Shown here piece by piece: positions 33,064 through 40,741 of a DNA stretch of 64,000 nt. Position 1 is the first letter of the stretch. Each line of letters starts with the position of its first letter. Source of the stretch: Nostoc sp. 'Peltigera membranacea cyanobiont' N6 (GTDB lineage Bacteria; Cyanobacteriota; Cyanobacteriia; Cyanobacteriales; Nostocaceae); contig NZ_CP026681.1 of the NCBI RefSeq assembly GCF_002949735.1, forward strand, positions 6,726,501 to 6,790,500, given 5' to 3'. The position numbers were made by a program, and so were the translations under genes. Below the pieces are notes generated by a model, which ran no database searches, had not been told where the DNA came from, and saw nothing but the letters and a program-made list of their open reading frames with translations.

Positions 33064-33843
33064 ATGAATCAACCTTTTCGGACATTGGGAGTCTCACCAA
33101 ATGCGTGGACAGTGAATGATGCGATCGCAGATATAACTCGTCCTCAAAAGACCTCACAACCCGTTATTTTATCAACAGATACTAAAACTCTGCGCCTAGA
33201 CTTGGCAAAAGCTGCCATCCTCGTCATTGATATGCAAAACGACTTCTGTCACCCTGATGGCTGGTTAGCGCATATTGGCGTGGATGTAACTCCGGCGCGT
33301 CAGCCTATTGAACCTTTAAATAACTTACTTCCAGAACTCCGTGAGGCGGGTGTGCCAGTAATTTGGGTAAATTGGGGGAATCGTCCCGACTTGCTCAATA
33401 TTAGTGCTAGTTCGCGTCATGTCTATAACCCTACAGGGGCAGGTGTAGGATTAGGCGATCCACTGCCAAGCAATGGTGCTAGAGTACTGATGGCAGGTAG
33501 TTGGGCCGCAGCAGTAGTAGACGAACTAGAACAGATTTCTGAAGATATTTGTGTAGAAAAATACCGGATGAGTGGGTTCTGGGATACACCATTAGATAGT
33601 ATCTTGCGGAATCTGGGAAAAACAACATTATTTTTTGCTGGTGTTAATGCCGATCAGTGTGTGCTAACCACGTTATGTGATGCCAACTTCTTAGGATATG
33701 ACTGCGTGTTAGTTAAGGATTGTACCGCTACTACTTCTCCTGAATATTGTTGGCTAGCGACGTTGTATAATGTCAAACAATGCTTCGGTTTTGTCACTGA
33801 CTCCCAAGGAATTTTAACAGCGCTGCAAAAGAGTGAGGAGTAA
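33064..33843 (+). CDS. Isochorismatase-family cysteine hydrolase
   Basis: A 259-residue cysteine hydrolase. The catalytic triad is visible: aspartate in LVIDMQNDFCHPDG, lysine in VEKYRMSGFWDT, cysteine in GVNADQCVLTT. Relatives include N-carbamoylsarcosine amidase, biuret hydrolase and peroxyureidoacrylate amidohydrolase, all acting on small amides or ureido compounds. The N-terminal 45 or so residues (TLGVSPNAWTVNDAIADITR) are an extension before the core. Its divergent neighbour is an amidohydrolase, and a cupin gene follows downstream. Confidence 0.85.
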   Translation: MNQPFRTLGVSPNAWTVNDAIADITRPQKTSQPVILSTDTKTLRLDLAKAAILVIDMQNDFCHPDGWLAHIGVDVTPARQPIEPLNNLLPELREAGVPVIWVNWGNRPDLLNISASSRHVYNPTGAGVGLGDPLPSNGARVLMAGSWAAAVVDELEQISEDICVEKYRMSGFWDTPLDSILRNLGKTTLFFAGVNADQCVLTTLCDANFLGYDCVLVKDCTATTSPEYCWLATLYNVKQCFGFVTDSQGILTALQKSEE

Positions 33844-34016
33844 TTCGATTTTATATTTTAGATTTTCCTGCAATCCCAAATTCAAAATTGACTGACTAAG
33901 GAATATTTAGTGTTTAGTAATTAGTAATTCGATCGAATAGAATATACAACTCAATATTCAAGGCTGGGATTTTAGAAATTTTCATACCCATCGATAACCT
34001 TAGAGGGGATAAGTAA

Positions 34017-34472
34017 ATGTACGCTAGTCGTTGTGTAATTCCGGTTATCAAATCTCCCAAAGATTACCAAGTATATCGCATCAGTCCCAACGACTCTAAT
34101 CGATTAGCTATTATCTTTGATTCGATAAATGCTAATACTTCCTTGACTTGCTGCATAGAAATTTTTGATGTTGGAGGACAAACGCCGCCAAATCGCCATC
34201 AGTGGGCGGTGGAAATGTTTTTTGTCCTCAAAGGGGAAGCGATCGCTATGTGTGACGGCAAGAGTGCCACGATCAAAACTGGAGATAGTTTATTAGTGCC
34301 TCCCACCGGGACTCATTTGATTAAAAATACTGGTTCGACTCGCTTGTATACGCTAACTGTTATGGTTCCCAATGAAGATTTTTCGGAATTGATTCGCAGT
34401 GGTATTCCGTCGGAGTTAGATGCAGAAGATATGGCAGTACTGGGGAGACTAAATGCTTTAATGCCTTGCTAA
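34017..34472 (+). CDS. Single-domain cupin protein
   Basis: A 151-residue cupin with a recognisable barrel: NRHQWAVEMFFVLKGEAIAM gives the His/Glu metal ligands, and TGDSLLVPPTGTHLIKNTG the second motif with its histidine. It could bind a metal and act on or sense a small molecule. It lies about 170 bp downstream of the cysteine hydrolase gene. AGAGGGG precedes the ATG by about 10 bases. Substrate unknown. Confidence 0.8.
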   Translation: MYASRCVIPVIKSPKDYQVYRISPNDSNRLAIIFDSINANTSLTCCIEIFDVGGQTPPNRHQWAVEMFFVLKGEAIAMCDGKSATIKTGDSLLVPPTGTHLIKNTGSTRLYTLTVMVPNEDFSELIRSGIPSELDAEDMAVLGRLNALMPC

Positions 34473-34590
34473 GATCAATACCTCTGCCAATTTACGAGGG
34501 TTCAACGCCACCAGAAACGGGATGAATACGATCTAAAAACAGTAAGCGTTCTAGAAGCCTTGCCAAAATACAGGATATTGAGTGTTTTTT

Positions 34591-34627
34591 ACACCAATAA
34601 ATGCATCGTTGATGCATTTATTGGTGT
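34591..34627. repeat. Perfect 17-bp stem, 3-base loop inverted repeat
   Basis: ACACCAATAAATGCATC (34591-34607) is followed by GTT and its exact complement (34611-34627). A T6 run precedes it on the plus strand, so for minus-strand transcription the run would be on the far side as A's; it is not a standard terminator in either orientation. Confidence 0.7.
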
Positions 34628-34701
34628 GATGGGCCATGGAAATTGGTGGATCTAATATTTTAAGGTTCAAGCAGCACTATTTTGTCAATTCCAATGTTAC
34701 A

Positions 34702-34723
34702 TTTTGTATCCTGAGATACAAAA
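34702..34723. promoter_or_regulatory. Inverted repeat, possible operator upstream of the RiPP locus
   Basis: TTTTGTATC - CTGA - GATACAAAA forms a 9-bp dyad, with outer ACATT/AATGT adding weaker symmetry. It is about 230 bp before the precursor start. The size and symmetry suit a dimeric regulator, but no regulator gene is in the cluster. Confidence 0.4.
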
Positions 34724-34950
34724 AGAATGTTTTATTAGTTACAAAATTTTATCAAAATGCTCTAGACACTTGACCATACTTTAAGCAATCATTGTATTGA
34801 ACAATACTAGAGCTTTGGTATATAGCTGTTCTGTTGCCTAGCGGTTTAGGAATAATACTTTTGAAGTTAATCGCTTGGCTTCAGATTTAGTTACCTATTT
34901 CGAGATGCCAAAGTATAAAGCCAAGTATCTTATCTTAAGGAGAGTTTAAA

Positions 34951-35313
34951 ATGTCTCAGCAAAGTTTTGTCGAATACTACGAAAGTTTTTTAGCGCAACC
35001 AGGCAATTCTCAGTTGCGTGAGGCTTTGGATGCTACTGAATCAGGCGAGTTTGCAAGAATTGCTGTTGAGCAAGGCCAGTCTAATGGTTTTGAATTTAAC
35101 GCTGATGACGTTAAATCTGTAATGGTTTCTGCTGAAAGAAAGGTTCTCGGTTTGTCAACTGCTTCTCCATCTGTGAATATCCGATCTATTAATAGCGTTA
35201 ACGGTATTAAAGCAAGACCAGCTAACCGAGAATTATCAGAAAATGAGTTAGAAAGTGTAGCTGGCGGAATGGCTTCATCCACAGTGAAAGAGACAGTTAT
35301 GTGCTGCTGGTAG
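34951..35313 (+). CDS. Nif11-type RiPP precursor peptide
   Basis: A 120-residue precursor. Residues 1 to about 65 form a Nif11-like leader (QSFVEYYESFLAQPGNSQLR, EFARIAVEQGQSNGFEF). A linker follows, then ELSENELESVAGG, the classic double-glycine cleavage site at 105-106. The predicted core is MASSTVKETVMCCW, 14 residues ending in Cys-Cys-Trp. A good ribosome-binding site (AAGGAGAG) stands just upstream. The next genes on the strand encode YcaO, TfuA-like and JmjC-like enzymes, so the core is probably their substrate. Nif11 leaders are known from lanthipeptides and other RiPPs; no lanthipeptide synthetase is present here. Confidence 0.88.
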   Translation: MSQQSFVEYYESFLAQPGNSQLREALDATESGEFARIAVEQGQSNGFEFNADDVKSVMVSAERKVLGLSTASPSVNIRSINSVNGIKARPANRELSENELESVAGGMASSTVKETVMCCW

Positions 35314-35890
35314 CCTTAATTTCAGGCTTTTAGTGTCACTACAAATGAATGTAGGGACTGAGGGCGTTGCTAAATAAAGATATGTTTTCGGCTGACAAAA
35401 GGACAGAATAATATTTGAGATAGTGCAGTAAAATCGAAGAGAATTTCTCAGTATTTTTTGCCTTTGGAATAGCATAGTGTTTTCTGATATTGACGAGCCA
35501 AATATCTCAAATGAGTATTTCTTCTCCGTTTATCTTGGCATATTATATGTCCAAGTGACAATTGGATGGCTATCAGAATTCACCTCAATTCATATTAATA
35601 TTTTCATGCAACGCCTATCTGATAAATAAATATTAAGGCACTTCCAAAGAAACAAATGAAGATGCCTAAATTTTGTTTAAAAAAGTAGCATTAACAAACA
35701 ACACCAGTCTGATAAAAAGTTAGTTCTAAATTCATCTTTTTTCGTGCAACGCTAACCTTTTACTAGAATGGTTTTGATATCGCAATTTTCCAAATTACTA
35801 GTCATGACTTAATATACTACGTGCTTAATAGGACATACTGCAAATCACTGAAATACATTAAATAGAAAGTATTTATTAGTACTCACAGTA
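35314..35890. other. 577-bp gap between precursor and ycaO genes
   Basis: AT-rich, no credible second precursor or other gene on either strand. Two copies of a short motif (TGCAACGC at 35608 and 35745) and a GAGGGCGTTGCTAAAT segment (35361) resemble ends of cyanobacterial insertion elements, so an old insertion may have widened the gap. A separate promoter for the enzyme genes may be here. Confidence 0.4.
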
Positions 35891-37099
35891 ATGGTTGGAG
35901 AACGAAACAAGCGAATGTGGCAAAATCTGAATGCTCCTAAGCTGAATCTTAATGGCACGTTTCGGGCTGAAGAACCCAATTCTACTTGGGAGAAGCTACA
36001 AGAACTTCTGACTGTTTTTGGCATCACGCGGGTTGCAGACATTACTGGTCTTGACTGCATTGGTATTCCTGTCGCTCAAGCGATTCGTCCTAACGGAAAA
36101 GCCTTTTCTGGTTCTCAAGGCAAGGGAATTTCCCTTCTGCTGGCAACGATCTCGGCGGCAATGGAATCTGTGGAGTCTTATCATGCAGAAAACCTCCCAG
36201 AACCAGAGATGGTTGCCTCCTATAAAGAAGTCTGCCGACATCACCAGGCAATCGATCCTAGCGTTTTAGAGCCAGGTAAGCGATCGCAGTCTTATCATCC
36301 CGATCTGCCGTTAGATTGGATTTGTGGAACCGATCTATTTACGGGCGAACCTGTTTATGTACCGCAGGCATATCTTGATTTAGACACCACAACTGAAAAA
36401 CGCGATACTCATCTGTTCGGCACTTCTAGCAATGGACTAGCATCAGGAAACCATTTACTAGAAGCGATCGCTCATGGATTATTTGAAGTCATTGAGCGCG
36501 AAGCTGAGTGGCGTTGGTGGCGTTTTCCTCTGGAGGAACGGATTAACTGCTTGGTTGATAGTCAAACCATCCAGTCTCCTCTGCTGCAATCTTTACTCCA
36601 TCAAGTTAAACTTGCCGGGGCGACAGCCGTAATTACTGACTTAACCTCGACTATCGGGATACCTACCTATAAATGCTTGATTAGTGACAGCGAAAACTGG
36701 CATGGACGACCCACAGCAGCAGGCTGGGGATGCCACAGTTCCAAAGAAATAGCCTTAGCACGGGCAATCACTGAAGCGGCTCAGTCACGAGTAACGGTTA
36801 TTGCGGGTAGTCGAGATGACATTCATCCAGATAGTTATGCCCTGGGACGCATCAGGCTGCCAGGTAGCCCAGCGATGAAGTCTAGCAGCAAAAGACCGAT
36901 CGCCACCCTGATTGATTTTGAAACTCAGCCTGAACTGGCCTTTACCCCAACCTTTGCAGAAGAAATTCAACAAATTCTCGATTGTCTGAGCGATCGGGGA
37001 TTTAAGCAAGCTGTTTTCGTCAATCATACGCGACCGGAGTATGGCATTCCAGTAGTGCATGTCATTGTACCGGGTATGCATCTCCCTTCGTCTTTGTAA
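35891..37099 (+). CDS. YcaO-domain peptide cyclodehydratase / thioamide synthetase
   Basis: A 402-residue YcaO protein. ATP-binding features are visible: GSQGKGISLLLATISAAMES (E92, E95), SNGLASG (180-186) and EAIAHGLFEVIERE with several glutamates that bind Mg. YcaO enzymes phosphorylate a backbone amide oxygen, which leads to azolines or thioamides. The C-terminus (VPGMHLPSSL) lacks the PxPxP motif typical of azoline-forming YcaOs, and no E1-like partner is encoded; a TfuA gene follows after 8 bp, a pairing linked to thioamidation. Thioamide formation is therefore the favoured prediction. Confidence 0.88.
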   Translation: MVGERNKRMWQNLNAPKLNLNGTFRAEEPNSTWEKLQELLTVFGITRVADITGLDCIGIPVAQAIRPNGKAFSGSQGKGISLLLATISAAMESVESYHAENLPEPEMVASYKEVCRHHQAIDPSVLEPGKRSQSYHPDLPLDWICGTDLFTGEPVYVPQAYLDLDTTTEKRDTHLFGTSSNGLASGNHLLEAIAHGLFEVIEREAEWRWWRFPLEERINCLVDSQTIQSPLLQSLLHQVKLAGATAVITDLTSTIGIPTYKCLISDSENWHGRPTAAGWGCHSSKEIALARAITEAAQSRVTVIAGSRDDIHPDSYALGRIRLPGSPAMKSSSKRPIATLIDFETQPELAFTPTFAEEIQQILDCLSDRGFKQAVFVNHTRPEYGIPVVHVIVPGMHLPSSL

Positions 37100-37107
37100 A
37101 ATTTAAT

Positions 37108-38796
37108 ATGCACTCAAATTCTTTGGAACCTAGTCAAATTCTCGTCTTTCTTGGCCCTACCCTATCCGTTACCCAAGCCAGTCAAATTTTACCGGCCCGT
37201 TACCTTGCTCCTGTGCGTTGTGGCGATATTCTTGCTTGTCTGCGGTTACAGCCGCGTGTAATTGCCATTATTGACGGTTTTTTTGACCAAAGCGCTTCAG
37301 TTTGGCATAAGGAGATTCTCTGGGCATTAGAAGCAGGCGTGCGACTATTTGGGGCCAGTAGCATGGGCGCACTCCGAGCCACCGAACTGGAAGCCTTTGG
37401 TATGGAGGGATTTGGAGCTATTTTTGCAGCCTACCGAGATGGACGGTACATCGGGGATGATGAAGTGGCGATTTTACATAGCAACCCTGAATCCCAGTTC
37501 CAACCCTTGACTGATGCCTTAGTAAACATCCGCGCCACAGTTAACTTGGCGGTAGACAAAAACATTATTGATGTGGCGATCGCTAATTTAATTATCAATT
37601 GTGCCAAACGGCAGTTCTTCACTCAACGACATTTGAGGCAAGCAGTGGCTGATGCTGAGGTGCGGGGGGGCGATCGCCAGGTTTTAGCCCAGTTTTGGGA
37701 TTTTGTGCAAAATGGCGGCTATGTGGATCAAAAACAGTTAGATGCCGTTGGACTGCTAAAACATCTGGCGGCTATGGTTGGAGAAAGCGATCGCACTGCT
37801 GCCAATAACCAAGTAAAATTTCAACTCAACAAGTCCATTTTTATCGAGGAACTTCAAGCCAGAGTTGCTATTCGTCCATTACGGACAACATATTCCTGGC
37901 TGCCTCTGTCCGAAAAAGTATCCCAGGAAGCCAGATTTTTAGGTAGGGTTTATATTCAATTGCGTAATCTTGCTGGGCTACTGCGTTGGTGTGATGCTGT
38001 AGCCCAACAAAAGAACCTGCAACCGTCGGAAGCTGATTTAGCTGACGTTTACAATTCTCAAATATTGGGGTTGAGTTCTCTTAATGAACTAGAGTTAGAG
38101 CCAGCCCTGCTTGAACGTTTAGGTCGGATTCAGGCTTTGCTCAAACTTCATAGCGGACATGATGCCTTTGCCAAACAGGTAGAGCAACTGCATGAATTCA
38201 TCCTGACGATTGTTGATAAAGATATCTCCTTTGCGAAGGAAGAGAATAGTGCCGAACAAATAACAGTTAGCACATTAGCGAGTTGTGAACGGAGGTTATA
38301 CCGTCAGGTTGCTATCCTCTGGGCTTTAGCCGAACAGACAAACAGCCAATCTGAAGCGAGTTTGAGAATTAGTATTACTCAAAAAATTACGCAACATTTT
38401 TTCCAACAAAGGGGAGTTACTAACGAGGCTGAATTTCCAGCTTGGCTATCAAGCAACTCCTTCACTGAAGCTGAATTTTCTCAGATGATGGAAGCGATCG
38501 CGCGGCTAGAGGGATTTGTGAATGTACCCCGATGGTGGGGGCGAGGCATGAGCAATTATTTTTCAGTCAGTGAGTGCTTTCTTCCCGATGCTTTGAGGCT
38601 GTCTGGATTTTATCCAATTTTAAGCAAAATAGTTCAGTCGGCTGAAGGAACACAAAGCGATCCTGGGGAAGCTGAACTGAGAAACTGCCGACAGATGAAT
38701 GCCTTTCCACAGGAATGTAACATTACCCAAGTGGCTTTTTGGCTAGATTTTAGCGAACCAGAAGAATTTGTGAAAAAACTGCAAACCCGCCTGTAA
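37108..38796 (+). CDS. TfuA-like protein with a long C-terminal extension
   Basis: A 562-residue protein whose N-terminal 165 or so residues are a TfuA core: ILVFLGPTLS, RCGDILACLRLQPRVIAIIDG, LFGASSMGALRATELEAFGM and GDDEVAILH. TfuA proteins assist YcaO enzymes, probably by supplying or activating sulfur for thioamides. The remaining 400 or so residues are mostly helical, rich in Leu/Gln/Glu and without a domain I can name; this is longer than simple TfuA proteins and might bind the leader. The start is 8 bp after ycaO and the stop 9 bp before the oxygenase gene, so all three form one operon. Confidence 0.82.
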   Translation: MHSNSLEPSQILVFLGPTLSVTQASQILPARYLAPVRCGDILACLRLQPRVIAIIDGFFDQSASVWHKEILWALEAGVRLFGASSMGALRATELEAFGMEGFGAIFAAYRDGRYIGDDEVAILHSNPESQFQPLTDALVNIRATVNLAVDKNIIDVAIANLIINCAKRQFFTQRHLRQAVADAEVRGGDRQVLAQFWDFVQNGGYVDQKQLDAVGLLKHLAAMVGESDRTAANNQVKFQLNKSIFIEELQARVAIRPLRTTYSWLPLSEKVSQEARFLGRVYIQLRNLAGLLRWCDAVAQQKNLQPSEADLADVYNSQILGLSSLNELELEPALLERLGRIQALLKLHSGHDAFAKQVEQLHEFILTIVDKDISFAKEENSAEQITVSTLASCERRLYRQVAILWALAEQTNSQSEASLRISITQKITQHFFQQRGVTNEAEFPAWLSSNSFTEAEFSQMMEAIARLEGFVNVPRWWGRGMSNYFSVSECFLPDALRLSGFYPILSKIVQSAEGTQSDPGEAELRNCRQMNAFPQECNITQVAFWLDFSEPEEFVKKLQTRL

Positions 38797-38805
38797 ATAA
38801 AGCTT

Positions 38806-40023
38806 ATGTTTAGCGCTAACTTTGATTTTGAGAAATTAATTCAACCTATCGATACCGTAACCTTCTTTAAAGAATACTGGGAGCGGCAATGCCTTGTTGT
38901 TTCAAGGGGAGACACAGATTACTATTCAGGTCTGTTTTCTATGAAGGATCTTGACTCACTGATTCGCTTTACTGGCATTCGCTATTCTGACTTTAAGGTA
39001 TCGAAATTGGGAGAGGATTTGTCCAATCAAGCGGATAAATCAGGGGGGAAAGGCTCTATCGATCCCAATGCATCTCCTAGTATTTATCAATTTTATGATG
39101 CCTATAATCAAGGCAATACTTTGTGTCTTTTTCATCTGCAACAGCACTGGGAAGCGATCGCCACACTTTGCAGAAATCTGGAACAATATCTTAATCATCC
39201 CGCGAATGTCAATCTTTACCTAACCCCTAAAACTGCTCAAGGATTTCCTCCCCACTTTGATACACACGATGTTTTTGTTCTCCAGCTTTCTGGAACTAAA
39301 CTCTGGCGCACATATAATTCTTACTGGGATTTGCCAATGCCAGAAGATGCTCGGCGATTACCACAAGAAGTACTGCGGGAACAACTGAACGCACCCACTC
39401 ATGAAGTTGAACTCAAGCCAGGTGACTTGTTATATATCCCGCGTGGTTTTGTGCATGAAGCTAAGACTTTGGATACTTCCTCACTTCATCTTACCGTAGG
39501 TATTCCTGTTTATCGCTGGGTCGATCTGATTCAGGAAGCTCTCACATCGATTGTGCAGCAAAATGTCGAATTTCGCAAAGCAGTTCCCGTTAGCTTTTTG
39601 CGTGAGGATGATGCCAGAATGAAGACCAAAAATCAATTGACAGATTTACTCAAAACCTTTGCTAGTACGGCCGACATTGACGATGCGGTTGAACGGCTGA
39701 CGATTAAGTTTATTGGCTCACTGTCTCCACTAGCAGATAGCCATTTCAGTAAATTGGACGAATTGCAACAGATTGACTTGGATACCCTCGTTGTTAAACG
39801 CCAAGGAATGATTTGTACAACTGTCACCAAAGGGGATGCAGTGATGATTCAATTTCCCCAAAATAGAGTTGAAGCGCCAGCCTATGTAGAGCCAGCTTTC
39901 CGCTTCATTGCTGAGTCAAAAGCTGCATTTCCCATTAAATCCCTGCCCGATTTTGCCAGCGACAATAGTAAAATCGTCTTGGTACGCCGTTTGCTCAAAG
40001 AAGGATTGTTAACGATTGTTTGA
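38806..40023 (+). CDS. JmjC/cupin_4-type Fe(II)/2-oxoglutarate oxygenase
   Basis: A 405-residue cupin-superfamily oxygenase resembling ribosomal-oxygenase (ROXY/MINA-like) proteins. The iron-binding triad is visible: H150 and D152 in FPPHFDTHDVFVLQLSG and H217 in YIPRGFVHEAKT; K165 (GTKLWR) suits 2-oxoglutarate binding. A C-terminal winged-helix-like region follows. Such enzymes hydroxylate side chains of proteins or peptides at C-beta. Its position 9 bp after the TfuA gene makes the Nif11-type precursor the likely substrate, giving a hydroxylated core residue. The target residue is unknown. Confidence 0.82.
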   Translation: MFSANFDFEKLIQPIDTVTFFKEYWERQCLVVSRGDTDYYSGLFSMKDLDSLIRFTGIRYSDFKVSKLGEDLSNQADKSGGKGSIDPNASPSIYQFYDAYNQGNTLCLFHLQQHWEAIATLCRNLEQYLNHPANVNLYLTPKTAQGFPPHFDTHDVFVLQLSGTKLWRTYNSYWDLPMPEDARRLPQEVLREQLNAPTHEVELKPGDLLYIPRGFVHEAKTLDTSSLHLTVGIPVYRWVDLIQEALTSIVQQNVEFRKAVPVSFLREDDARMKTKNQLTDLLKTFASTADIDDAVERLTIKFIGSLSPLADSHFSKLDELQQIDLDTLVVKRQGMICTTVTKGDAVMIQFPQNRVEAPAYVEPAFRFIAESKAAFPIKSLPDFASDNSKIVLVRRLLKEGLLTIV

Positions 40024-40108
40024 AAATTTCCAAGTTAGATGCTTATTAAATTGGCATTTTAACTTATATCCAGGTGATGCAATATTACCGTTTATATCTC
40101 TCTAATAG

Positions 40109-40693
40109 TCAATTCTTATTGCTATTTTCTGCAAGTGTCACATCTTCATATATTTCTGCGATCGCACAACGAAAATCAACGCTAGCTAAATGCACTTCTT
40201 GTTCTTTTTCATAAGGGTAAAGTACCCACTGTCCTTGTTCATTGCGACGGAAGCATTCTACACTAATTCGATCTGGTGAAATTAGCACATATTCTTGTAG
40301 CGATTCTATGTGTCGGTAACTAGCAAATTTCTTCCCTCTGTCATAACCTTCTGTTGACTCAGAAAGCACTTCAATAATTAAGGAAGGATAGCACTTAAAA
40401 TATTCAAATTCTTTATCTCGTGTATCGCAAGTAACCATCATATCAGGATAAAAATAGCGATTTATGACATCAATTTGTGCTTTCATGTCTGCTATATAAA
40501 CACGGCAACCACTACCACGGAGATGGTTTCGCAGCAGTACAAACAAGTTTCCTACTACAGTAACATGAGCATCACTTGCCCCTGCCATTGCGTAAACTTG
40601 TCCATCAATATACTCGTGTTTGATTTCACTAAATTTCTCGCCTTCTAAGTATTCTTCTGGGGAGATATAGTACTCACTTTGGCTAATGACCAT
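40109..40693 (-). CDS. Uma2-family (DUF820) putative endonuclease
   Basis: A 194-residue Uma2/DUF820 protein, a PD-(D/E)XK-like fold very abundant in cyanobacteria. Visible: SPEEYLEGEKFSEIKHEYIDG, the catalytic-site YPDMMVTC and PSLIIEVLSESTEGYDRGKK, and HIESLQEYVLISPD. Its cellular role is unknown. It converges with the RiPP operon and is unlikely to belong to it. A decayed relative lies at 59318-59535. Confidence 0.88.
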   Translation of the reverse strand: MVISQSEYYISPEEYLEGEKFSEIKHEYIDGQVYAMAGASDAHVTVVGNLFVLLRNHLRGSGCRVYIADMKAQIDVINRYFYPDMMVTCDTRDKEFEYFKCYPSLIIEVLSESTEGYDRGKKFASYRHIESLQEYVLISPDRISVECFRRNEQGQWVLYPYEKEQEVHLASVDFRCAIAEIYEDVTLAENSNKN

Positions 40694-40741
40694 TTTAGTA
40701 CCTTAGTAGTTTTATCAAACATTTTAACCTATATAACAAAT

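Larger units (their letters stand above)
34473..34950. other. 478-bp region upstream of the RiPP precursor gene
   Basis: No gene seen. It contains two strong inverted repeats (34591-34627 and 34702-34723) and then the precursor's promoter region and ribosome-binding site AAGGAGAG (34937-34944). The hairpins could end transcription of the cupin gene or control the RiPP locus. Confidence 0.5.

Noticed and set aside
34951..35313. Precursor as a lanthipeptide (Nif11 leaders often serve LanM)
   Set aside because: No LanM, LanC or LanKC gene is present; the adjacent enzymes are YcaO, TfuA-like and JmjC-like.
35275..35475. Minus-strand frame over the end of the RiPP precursor
   Set aside because: It is antisense to the precursor core and looks like a chance frame in AT-rich DNA.
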